NCBI GenBank assembly: GCA_018240785.1
Contig: JAFEFC010000016.1
Location: 121,699-185,698 of the forward strand
Reading direction: 5' to 3'
DNA length: 64,000 bases
From: Pseudomonadota bacterium
GTDB lineage: Bacteria > Pseudomonadota > Gammaproteobacteria > Burkholderiales > Rhodocyclaceae
Shown here: positions 19,440 through 28,883 of the stretch, in pieces
How the letters are laid out: each line of letters begins with the position of its first letter
How positions within the stretch are numbered: position 1 is the stretch's first letter
The notes under the pieces: generated by a model
What the model saw: the letters and a program-made list of their open reading frames with translations, nothing else
What the model was told of the DNA's origin: nothing
The model's database searches: none
Program-made: the position numbers and the translations under genes

Positions 19440-20144
19440 ATGAACACGCTCGGTCTGCATCGGCTTCTCGTTTGTGCCGTGGCCGCTGCCTTGGGCAGTG
19501 TGGCCACGGCATCCCTTGCCGACAGCCTCAACCTGGTTGCGCCGCTGGGTGGCAGCATGAACGTGCCCGCCGTCAGCATGAAGCAGACGCGCTTCATCTC
19601 AACCCTGCACCAGCAATATGACTTCAGTTGCGGCTCGGCCGCGCTTGCCACGCTGCTGAGCCACCACTACGGCCAGAAGGTGGACGAAGCCACCGTGTTC
19701 CAGACCATGTTCGAGCGTGGCGACCGAGAGAAGATCCGTCGCGAGGGCTTCTCGATGCTGGACATGAAGCTTTACCTCGACAGCAAGGGCTTCAACGCCA
19801 CCGGCGTCGAGGCAACGCTGGACGAGCTGGACAAGGCGAAGGTGCCGGCCATTGCCCTGATCAACGAGAACGGCTACGCGCATTTCGTGGTCATCAAGGG
19901 GCTGCGTCCGGGCGAGGTGCTGATCGGCGATCCTGCAGCCGGCACGCGCGTGGTTCCTCGCGCGGACTTCGAGCGCCACTGGATGAACAACATCCTGCTG
20001 GTGGTGAGCAACCGCGTCGAACTCGCCCGCTTCAACCAGGACGTCGACTGGCGTGTCCGTCCGAAGGCGCCACTGCGCAGTGGTGTGAATGGGGGCGGCG
20101 TCGACATGCAGTTGCTGCAGCGGCGCAGCCTTGTGGACTTCTGA
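19440..20144 (+). CDS. Secreted C39-family cysteine peptidase (FapD-like)
   Basis: A 234-aa protein with a signal peptide (about residues 1-27) and a single C39 domain. Catalytic residues are visible: Gln (QQYDFSC), Cys64 in FSCGSAALATLL, His148 in GYAHFVVIKGL and Asp164 in IGDPAAG. C39 peptidases cut after double glycines. Usually they are fused to ABC exporters; a stand-alone secreted form is characteristic of FapD in the Pseudomonas functional-amyloid operon. ATG 19440 is chosen because GGAG lies 6 bases before it; an ATG 6 bases earlier abuts the ribosome site. Candidate substrates are the two neighbours carrying LxxxRGG motifs. The family call is firm; the FapD equivalence is inferred from context. 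Confidence 0.88.
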   Translation: MNTLGLHRLLVCAVAAALGSVATASLADSLNLVAPLGGSMNVPAVSMKQTRFISTLHQQYDFSCGSAALATLLSHHYGQKVDEATVFQTMFERGDREKIRREGFSMLDMKLYLDSKGFNATGVEATLDELDKAKVPAIALINENGYAHFVVIKGLRPGEVLIGDPAAGTRVVPRADFERHWMNNILLVVSNRVELARFNQDVDWRVRPKAPLRSGVNGGGVDMQLLQRRSLVDF

Positions 20145-20156
20145 GCGGAGACGGTC

Positions 20157-21017
20157 GTGGACATTCGCAAACCGTTGATTTGCGCATTGCCGCTGCTCCT
20201 TGTCGGGGGGTTGATGTTGCCCGACGAGGCGACATCCAACGGCCGCGACAGCAGCGCTCTCACAGGAAACGGCTTCAAACCCGGGAAGTGCGCAATCGAC
20301 CCGCCGGCCGAACTGCTCGCCCTCTCCGACTGGCCGCTCGACAGCGCAGACAGTTGCCTGGGCGGCAGCAACATGACCGATGCGCGCACTGCGGACGTAA
20401 GGCTGGCTGAAGTCGTGGAGGCCCGCGTGCGCCCGGTGCGCGAAATCCTCATCGCGAGCATCGAGGACAAGCAGCCACCGGCCACACGCCGCGAGCACCA
20501 GGAGGCCGATGGCGCAGCGGAGGAGACTGTCGCGCCAACGTCAGCGCCCTTGCGGACACGTGAAACCAAGGTGGAAAGAGGCGCTGAACTGCTGGCACGC
20601 GCTGGCGTGAAGGACGATGAGCTCGACAATCTGCGCGGCGGCTTTCAGACCTCGCAAGGGCTCAGCGTGAGCTTCGGCATCGAGCGCGTCGTCTACGTTA
20701 ATGGTGTTCTTGAAAGCACCACCGCTCTGCGCTTGGAGGATCTGGCCCGGCTGCAGGGTGGAGCAGCGGGCTCAGTTGCAGCGTTGCCGCCCGGCGCTAC
20801 CGTGGCGCTGATTCAGAATGGCGGCGGCAACACGGTCGCGACCAACGCGCTGTCGGGTTCGGCACTGGGCACGATCATTCAGAATTCACTCGACAATCAG
20901 AAGATCCAGACGGTGACGACCGTCAATGCGACCGTCAACAGTGTGCAAGCTCTGCAGAGCCTGCGGATGCAAAGTTCACTCCAGGAAGCGCTGAATCGCG
21001 CCACCCTTATGCGCTAA
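20157..21017 (+). CDS. Secreted 286-aa protein with a double-glycine motif (FapE-like position)
   Basis: It starts with GTG after GCGGAG. Residues 1-20 are hydrophobic (signal peptide or anchor). Residues 60-150 are charged and probably partly helical. Residues 153-162 read DDELDNLRGG, close to the ELxxIxGG leader consensus of C39 substrates, and LEDLARLQGG follows at 193-202. Between them is a beta-type stretch (LSVSFGIERVVYVNG). The C-terminal third (TVALIQNGGGN, then ALGTIIQNS) repeats the IQN/IQNS module of the neighbouring proteins and ends in a helical SLQEALNRATLMR. Position and size suit FapE of the Fap system, but I could not confirm homology. A 14-bp terminator stem follows. Confidence 0.72.
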   Translation: MDIRKPLICALPLLLVGGLMLPDEATSNGRDSSALTGNGFKPGKCAIDPPAELLALSDWPLDSADSCLGGSNMTDARTADVRLAEVVEARVRPVREILIASIEDKQPPATRREHQEADGAAEETVAPTSAPLRTRETKVERGAELLARAGVKDDELDNLRGGFQTSQGLSVSFGIERVVYVNGVLESTTALRLEDLARLQGGAAGSVAALPPGATVALIQNGGGNTVATNALSGSALGTIIQNSLDNQKIQTVTTVNATVNSVQALQSLRMQSSLQEALNRATLMR

Positions 21018-21038
21018 GAAGGCACTGCAACACGCTGC

Positions 21039-21081
21039 ATGGCCTATGGAAAGACTGCGTAACGCCGTTTCCATAGGCCAT
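21039..21081 (+). terminator. Strong hairpin between the convergent halves of the locus
   Basis: ATGGCCTATGGAAA (21039-21052) pairs perfectly with TTTCCATAGGCCAT (21068-21081), a 14-bp stem with a 15-base loop. It probably serves as a shared terminator for the 286-aa gene and the convergent barrel gene. The T-run on either side is weak. Confidence 0.7.
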
Positions 21082-21101
21082 CTTCCCCCAAAGACAGCGG
21101 G

Positions 21102-22388
21102 CTAGAACGAGAGCGGAGTCCTAAGAGTCAGTTGAACGTCAGGCGTATCTCGCGTTACGCCGACGCCAAGTGAGAGGTTCAACGTACGCTGAGAATTCAC
21201 TTTGTACGAAAAGCCCAACAGAAGCGAACCGAGCTGCACACGAACTCCACTCGCCTTGGCGCCGTTCTCAAAGGTCGCGTTCGTCTTCCCGACCGAGAGA
21301 TGATCGTAGCCGATGCTGAAGGAAGACCGTTCGTTGATCGCCAGACCCATCCCGAAGTTGAACCCCAAGACCCCGCCTGGCTGAATTTCCGCATAATTCG
21401 CAAGTTTGGTAACTGGCACCACATTAGGCGTGACGTTGTCACGCTTGAAACTATATTGATAACTGATACCGCCGAAGAAGACGGCTGGATCCGAAGGAAT
21501 CAACACCGTCAGACCTGGCGTCAGGGAGTAAAAACCTGAGCCGGTCGGCAATTCTTCCTGAACCGCTGACGCGCGTGCCCCGTCAGCTTGGTAGCTTGTT
21601 CTGACTTCAAATGGATCTTTGCCTGTCCGAGTCTTGAGGCGCAGAGATGCGATGTAATACGGTGAATCTCCACCGCCGTCGTTAAGTTGGTAGCGACCGG
21701 TTAGTTCCACATCGCCAAGTCCACGGCCAGTGCTATCCACAAAAAACTCGTCTGTGGCCTGCCCGGTAAAGACCTCCCGCCCACGCGTATTGTCGAAGCG
21801 ATAGACATACGGCACGCGCGCCTCCAACTCGAAACGGTTGGTGATGCCGCGCCGCACGGCGAGCGTGCCGGTAAAGCTGTTCGACTTGACGTTGCGAACG
21901 TCGATCAAGCCGATCAGGATCGCCGGAATAACGGTGTAGCCAACGAGCGCGATCTTGTCCGACGACGAGTAGGAGTACTGCAGCGACGGCTCGACGATCC
22001 ACTTGCCGGGAGGCGTGAGCACACCGGGCTGCTCGAAGATCGGAGCCACCTCAGGCGGCCGCTCCGGCGCTGCTGGGGCCTGGCCGACGGGGCGGGACGA
22101 TTCCGGCGCAGGCGCCGCCTGTGCCACCGCTGCAGGCGGCGGCGTGTCGCCACGTCCGCGGCGGTTCAGGTCCAGTTCTCGCCGCAGTTCTGCCAGCGCT
22201 GCCTCCTGTCGTTGCAACTCGCGCTTCATCAACTCGATCTGCCGGGTCTGCACATCGAGTTGCTGCTGCATCCCATCCATGCCCGAGACCGCCTCGTCGG
22301 CGGCCAGCGCACCGTTGGCGGACGCAGCCAGCAACAGCCCGGCGACCGGAGACCCCAGTCTGCGAGTCGAACGAAACAAGCACACCAT
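21102..22388 (-). CDS. FapF-like outer-membrane beta-barrel with N-terminal coiled coil
   Basis: A 428-aa protein with a signal peptide (to about residue 30). A predicted coiled coil follows at 38-74 (heptad-like QQQLDVQTRQIELMKRELQ), then a Pro/Ala linker at 80-118, and a C-terminal beta-barrel from about residue 120. The barrel has alternating strands and ends in a C-terminal phenylalanine (RTPLSF). The barrel start (GVLTPPGKWIVEPSLQYSYS), the IGLIDVRNV segment and NRFELEARVPYVYRFDN resemble FapF, the trimeric pore that secretes Pseudomonas amyloid subunits and whose coiled coil gates the pore. The related alpha-amylase/phenol-pathway porin families are the alternative. It lies 39 bases downstream of the sigma-54 activator, probably in one transcript. 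Confidence 0.8.
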   Translation of the reverse strand: MVCLFRSTRRLGSPVAGLLLAASANGALAADEAVSGMDGMQQQLDVQTRQIELMKRELQRQEAALAELRRELDLNRRGRGDTPPPAAVAQAAPAPESSRPVGQAPAAPERPPEVAPIFEQPGVLTPPGKWIVEPSLQYSYSSSDKIALVGYTVIPAILIGLIDVRNVKSNSFTGTLAVRRGITNRFELEARVPYVYRFDNTRGREVFTGQATDEFFVDSTGRGLGDVELTGRYQLNDGGGDSPYYIASLRLKTRTGKDPFEVRTSYQADGARASAVQEELPTGSGFYSLTPGLTVLIPSDPAVFFGGISYQYSFKRDNVTPNVVPVTKLANYAEIQPGGVLGFNFGMGLAINERSSFSIGYDHLSVGKTNATFENGAKASGVRVQLGSLLLGFSYKVNSQRTLNLSLGVGVTRDTPDVQLTLRTPLSF

Positions 22389-22427
22389 GACACCCCCCAG
22401 TGGACAGTCAAGCCGCCGTCGCTGCGG

Positions 22428-23825
22428 CTAAAGAATGATTTTCAAGCGATCGATCATGCGGTACAGCGTGACACGGGATATTCCGAGTTGGCGAGCCGTC
22501 TCGGAGACGTTGTTGCGATGCCTGCGCAGGCTGGTCTCGATGACCTCACGCTCGATCGTCGAGCGCATTTCCTCGAGCGTGGGTGCCGCGGTTTCTGCAT
22601 CCGCCACTGAAAGCCCCAGATCGGCAGCGCTCATGAGCTTGTGCTCGCTCATGATCATCGCCTGCTGCACGCGATTGATCAGCTCGCGCACGTTGCCGGG
22701 CCATGGGTAATCGACCATGGCACGTATGGCCTCGGAGCTGAAGCCCCGCACCTGCGGACTTTTCTGGTGCTGGTTGTCGCAGAAGATGGCTTCGGCCAGC
22801 CGCGGGATGTCCTCCTTGCGCTCTCGCAGCGGCGGCACGTTCAGGTGCAGGACGTTCAGGCGGTAATACAGATCCTGGCGGAACTTGCCCTCGACGACGG
22901 CACGCGCAAGGTCGACGTGGGTTGCCGCAATCACCCGCACGTCAACCTTCACCCGCTCGGTGGAACCTACCCGCGTGATCATCTTCTCCTGCAGGAAGCG
23001 CAGGAAGCTGGCCTGAAGATCGAGGGGCAGATCGCCGATTTCGTCGAGAAACAGCACGCCTCCGGCGGCGGCCTCGATGCTCCCCACCTTGCGCTGGTTC
23101 GCCCCGGTGAATGCCCCACGCTCGTAGCCGAACAGCTCGGAATGGATGAGCGTGGGCGCGATCGCGCCGCAGTTCATGGCGACGAAGGGACCGCGCGCCC
23201 GTGCCGAGTGCTGGTGGATGGCGTGTGCGACCAGCTCCTTTCCCGAACCGGACTCGCCGCCAATGAGCACCGGCGCGTCAACCGTGACGACCTTGTCCAG
23301 TTGCCGGTAGAGCTGCAGCATCTTCGGGCTCGAGCCCGTCATTCCATAGCGCCCGGACACATGTGGTGCTTCGCTGTCGCGGGTGCAGAACTGAACCTTT
23401 CCGTAGGCATGCCCAAGAGAAAACTGCAGTCGCTCCCGGTCGATCGGCATCGAGTGGAAGTCGTGGAACTGGCGCAGGATTCCCGCCGGGAAGGCTCCGG
23501 TGCGCAGTAATCCTTCACCAAGAACCGCAATCCACTCGATGTCGTGGCGCGAGATGAGCGCCTCCACCTCGCGCTCGGCCCATGAGGAGATGGAGTCGAA
23601 GACGACAAGCCCAACCGAAGCACCGCTCGACACCAGCGCGCGGCGTGCGGCGTCAAGCGACGACACCTCAAGAAAGTCCCAGTCCTGCAGCTCGAGCGCG
23701 CGCAACGTGGAACACAGTGCGCCCACCCTGTCCACAACCAACACCTTACGACTGGACATGGCGACAGCAATGATCGAAAAAAAGGCTATCACCGGGGCAC
23801 CGGCGTGATGCCCCGCAGGCTTCAT
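22428..23825 (-). CDS. Sigma-54-dependent activator of the VpsR/FleQ type
   Basis: A 465-aa enhancer-binding protein. Residues about 24-150 form a receiver-like domain (Asp77 is the possible acceptor position) with the DFHSMPIDRERLQFSLGHAYG end typical of VpsR-type regulators. Residues 165-400 form the AAA+ domain with Walker A GGESGSGK (189-196), the sigma-54 contact loop GAFTGA (237-242) and Walker B VLFLDE. The C-terminus is a Fis-type helix-turn-helix (NNVSETARQLGISRVTLYRMI). ATG 23825 has AGGAGG 8 bases upstream; an internal Met at 23759 is the alternative. VpsR and FleQ bind cyclic di-GMP and control matrix genes; that input here is inference. Its own sigma-54 promoter suggests feedback. 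Confidence 0.9.
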   Translation of the reverse strand: MKPAGHHAGAPVIAFFSIIAVAMSSRKVLVVDRVGALCSTLRALELQDWDFLEVSSLDAARRALVSSGASVGLVVFDSISSWAEREVEALISRHDIEWIAVLGEGLLRTGAFPAGILRQFHDFHSMPIDRERLQFSLGHAYGKVQFCTRDSEAPHVSGRYGMTGSSPKMLQLYRQLDKVVTVDAPVLIGGESGSGKELVAHAIHQHSARARGPFVAMNCGAIAPTLIHSELFGYERGAFTGANQRKVGSIEAAAGGVLFLDEIGDLPLDLQASFLRFLQEKMITRVGSTERVKVDVRVIAATHVDLARAVVEGKFRQDLYYRLNVLHLNVPPLRERKEDIPRLAEAIFCDNQHQKSPQVRGFSSEAIRAMVDYPWPGNVRELINRVQQAMIMSEHKLMSAADLGLSVADAETAAPTLEEMRSTIEREVIETSLRRHRNNVSETARQLGISRVTLYRMIDRLKIIL

Positions 23826-23901
23826 TCATGGCTCCTCCTGTTCTCGGGTCGCAGCCAGCCCATACGTGATCAGGCCAAGGGCAACGCTAGGATGAAAGCG
23901 A

Positions 23902-23918
23902 CGGGCCTTTAAGGCCCG
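23902..23918 (-). promoter_or_regulatory. Perfect palindrome in the activator leader
   Basis: CGGGCCTTTAAGGCCCG is an 8-bp perfect dyad around a central base, 77 bp upstream of the activator start and inside its predicted 190-nt leader. It could be an operator or a small RNA hairpin. The rest of the 23826-24190 gap holds no credible gene, only the promoter and terminator listed next. Confidence 0.4.
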
Positions 23919-24027
23919 CGCAGCAATTCCTCCCTGCCGCCACTTCACGTCTCCAGTCACTTTCGAACCGGTCGATCGGCCAGCCGGCAATCTTCTTGCG
24001 AGGGTTTACCGAGCGGCCAGCGTAGTC

Positions 24028-24043
24028 AGCAAACAGTGTGCCA
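24028..24043 (-). promoter_or_regulatory. Sigma-54 (-24/-12) promoter of the activator gene
   Basis: The minus strand reads TGGCACACTGTTTGCT, a perfect match to the RpoN consensus TGGCAC-N5-TTGCW. It would start a transcript about 190 nt upstream of the activator. Bases on its far side (24045-24120) are unusually AT-rich. Confidence 0.82.
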
Positions 24044-24091
24044 TTGCCATTTTTTATTTTTTAAACAGACGCTTATCCAAAAACCCCTAAA

Positions 24092-24120
24092 CGGAAAAAG
24101 GATTAATGTAAAATTTTCCG
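24092..24120 (-). terminator. Possible secA terminator
   Basis: On the minus strand CGGAAAA (24120-24114) pairs with TTTTCCG (24098-24092), followed by TTTAGGGGTTTTTGG. The stem is weak, but it lies between secA and the sigma-54 promoter, where insulation would be expected. Confidence 0.4.
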
Positions 24121-24190
24121 ACAGACTGCGCACGCGGGCAAGTCACACTCCGCCTCCGTACTGAAGCGCGCGCGGTCAGGCACAGAGCGT

Positions 24191-26929
<2,739 letters not shown>

Positions 26930-27028
26930 GTTTGGGTGTGACGTCGATTCGGCAAAACGCGCAGTCTATCATGTCGGGCTAGACCGCCTCATGACCGACT
27001 CCGGCGGCGTCACCTCGAGACGCATACG

Positions 27029-27460
27029 ATGTCACAGCTTCTGAACCGCTTTCTCGGCAGCGGCGAGGCGCTTGCCCGCCTGCAGGATCATGCCGCACGC
27101 CTGCGCCGGCTGCAGCTCGTGCTCGAGCGCGGGCTGCCGCCGCTGCTTGCCGGCCTGTGCCGGGTGGCGAACCTGAAGGACGGCACCCTGGTGCTGAGCG
27201 CGAGCGGGGGCCCGGCTGCGGCACGCCTGCGCCAACTGACGCCCAGCCTGATCGAACATTTCGTGCAGGCTGGGCATGCGGTGCAGGTCATCAAGGTCAA
27301 GGTCGCCACCCCGGAAACGCCGCAGTGGCGCCGCCCTCCCCCCGAGCGCCACATTTCCGCCGATGCCCGCGCCAGCCTCACCCGTTTTGCCGCCACGCTG
27401 CCGCCGGACTCACCGTTGCGCGCCTCGCTGGAGCGGCTCGCACAACGCAGCCGGGAATGA
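27029..27460 (+). CDS. dciA: DciA-like DUF721 protein
   Basis: A 143-aa DUF721/DciA family protein. DciA is the ancestral loader of the replicative helicase DnaB in bacteria lacking DnaC. The N-terminal part (LLNRFLGSGEALARLQDHAARL) is helical, and the KH-like region includes CRVANLKDGTLVLSASGGPAAARLRQLTPSLIEHF. The C-terminal 45 residues are basic and probably disordered. Its position divergent to secA is common in betaproteobacteria. Confidence 0.85.
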   Translation: MSQLLNRFLGSGEALARLQDHAARLRRLQLVLERGLPPLLAGLCRVANLKDGTLVLSASGGPAAARLRQLTPSLIEHFVQAGHAVQVIKVKVATPETPQWRRPPPERHISADARASLTRFAATLPPDSPLRASLERLAQRSRE

Positions 27461-27485
27461 GAAGGACAAGAAGAAGCGGGCTGCC

Positions 27486-27674
27486 TCAGCCCAGCGGCAC
27501 GAGCACACGCTCGAGCGCAAACATGGCGAGCAGCAGGAAGATGACGACCGCCGCCACGCGGAAGGCCTTCCACGCCCAGGTGCGGTAGCGCGGGTTGCCA
27601 GTCAACATCCACAGCAGCAGCGAACCGCCGATACCGAGCACCGCCAGCAGCAACAGCAGCCGCATGATCAGCAT
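27486..27674 (-). CDS. Small membrane protein, two hydrophobic helices
   Basis: A 62-aa protein of unknown function. It begins MLIMRLLLLLAVLGIGGSLL and has a second hydrophobic stretch, AFRVAAVVIFLLLAMFALE. A basic, aromatic linker (TGNPRYRTWAWK) joins them. It starts 70 bases after lpxC on the same strand. Longer frames reach into lpxC and are rejected. The hydrophobic pattern and position at the end of the dcw-lpxC region make it a real gene in my view; no function can be assigned. Confidence 0.65.
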   Translation of the reverse strand: MLIMRLLLLLAVLGIGGSLLLWMLTGNPRYRTWAWKAFRVAAVVIFLLLAMFALERVLVPLG

Positions 27675-27744
27675 GCCAGCGCCCCCCCGACAGCAGCGGG
27701 CTCGCAGGCGGTCATTGCCCACCAGGAGGCGGAGGCGCGCAGGT

Positions 27745-28668
27745 TCATACGCCGGAAAGAATGGGTGCGAACTGGTGCGCCACGGCCGCGGGCGTGGCGC
27801 CCGCCTCCTCGAAAGTGACGATTTCCCAGGCCTCGCGGTCTTCCAGCAGCACACGCAGGATCTGGTTGTTCAGCGCATGGCCCGACTTGTGCGCGGAATA
27901 GGCAGCCAGCAGTGGATGGCCACACAGGTAAAGGTCGCCGATCGCATCCAGCACCTTGTGCTTGACGAACTCGTCCGCGTAGCGCAGGCCATCGGCATTG
28001 AGCACGCGGTACTCGTCCATCACGATGGCGTTGTCGAGGCTGCCACCCAGTGCCAGCCCCACTGCGCGCATCGACTCCACGTCCTGCATGAAGCCGAAGG
28101 TGCGTGCGCGCGCGACATCGCGTACATAGGACTGCTCGGCGAAATCGACCGTCACGGACGTCGAGGTGCTATCGATGGCCGGATGGTTGAAGACGATGGA
28201 GAAAGTCAGGCGAAAGCCGTCGTAGGGCTCGAGGCGGACCCACTTGTCGCCCTCGCGATATTCGACCGGCTTCTTCACGCGCATGAACCTCTTCGGCGCG
28301 CTCTGCTCCTCGATGCCCGCCGACTGCAGCAGGAAGACGAAGGGGCCGGCGCTGCCGTCGAGGATGGGAATCTCCGGGGCGTCCACATCGACGTGCAGGT
28401 TGTCGATGCCCAGCCCGGCGAGCGCGGACATCAGGTGCTCGACGGTGCCAACTTTCTCGCCCCCCTTTTCAAGGCCGGAACACATGCGCGTGTCGCACAC
28501 GGCGTAAGGATCGGCAGGAAGATCCAGCGGCGGATCGAGATCGACGCGATGGAAGACGATGCCAGTGTCAGGCGCCGCCGGGCGCAGCACCAGCGACACC
28601 TTGCGGCCGCCGTGCAGGCCGACGCCTGTCGCCTTGACGATGGACTTGAGGGTACGCTGCCTGATCAT
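27745..28668 (-). CDS. lpxC: UDP-3-O-acyl-N-acetylglucosamine deacetylase
   Basis: A 307-aa LpxC, the committed zinc-dependent step of lipid A synthesis. Zinc ligands are visible in VEHLMSAL and HKVLDAIGD, and the catalytic histidine in SGHALNN. The N-terminal [21 protein letters not shown] is canonical. It follows ftsZ after a terminator, as in many proteobacteria, and shows the organism makes lipopolysaccharide. Confidence 0.98.
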   Translation of the reverse strand: MIRQRTLKSIVKATGVGLHGGRKVSLVLRPAAPDTGIVFHRVDLDPPLDLPADPYAVCDTRMCSGLEKGGEKVGTVEHLMSALAGLGIDNLHVDVDAPEIPILDGSAGPFVFLLQSAGIEEQSAPKRFMRVKKPVEYREGDKWVRLEPYDGFRLTFSIVFNHPAIDSTSTSVTVDFAEQSYVRDVARARTFGFMQDVESMRAVGLALGGSLDNAIVMDEYRVLNADGLRYADEFVKHKVLDAIGDLYLCGHPLLAAYSAHKSGHALNNQILRVLLEDREAWEIVTFEEAGATPAAVAHQFAPILSGV

Positions 28669-28815
28669 CTGGAAAATCCTCTTTCAGGCCAGCAGTTTAT
28701 CACGCGGCCTTCGGCCGCCGAGGCGATGGCGCCGATCGCCGCGGTGTGTTGCGCAACGAGATGTTGCTGTGCAGCAACGGTGCCGACAGCCAGCGGTCGC
28801 TCGCGCAAAAATCAA

Positions 28816-28860
28816 GGGCACCTGACCGGGACCGGAGGCAGCGATCCCGATGAGGTGCCC
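28816..28860 (-). terminator. Terminator after ftsZ (end of the dcw cluster)
   Basis: GGGCACCT (28816-28823) pairs with AGGTGCCC (28853-28860), with an inner GGGA/TCCC pairing. On the minus strand the stem is followed by TTGATTTTTG. Bases 28669-28815, the lpxC upstream region, also hold a small GTTGCT/AGCAAC hairpin (28763-28778). Confidence 0.7.
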
Positions 28861-28883
28861 CGAGGGCGCGAGGCCCACCGTGG

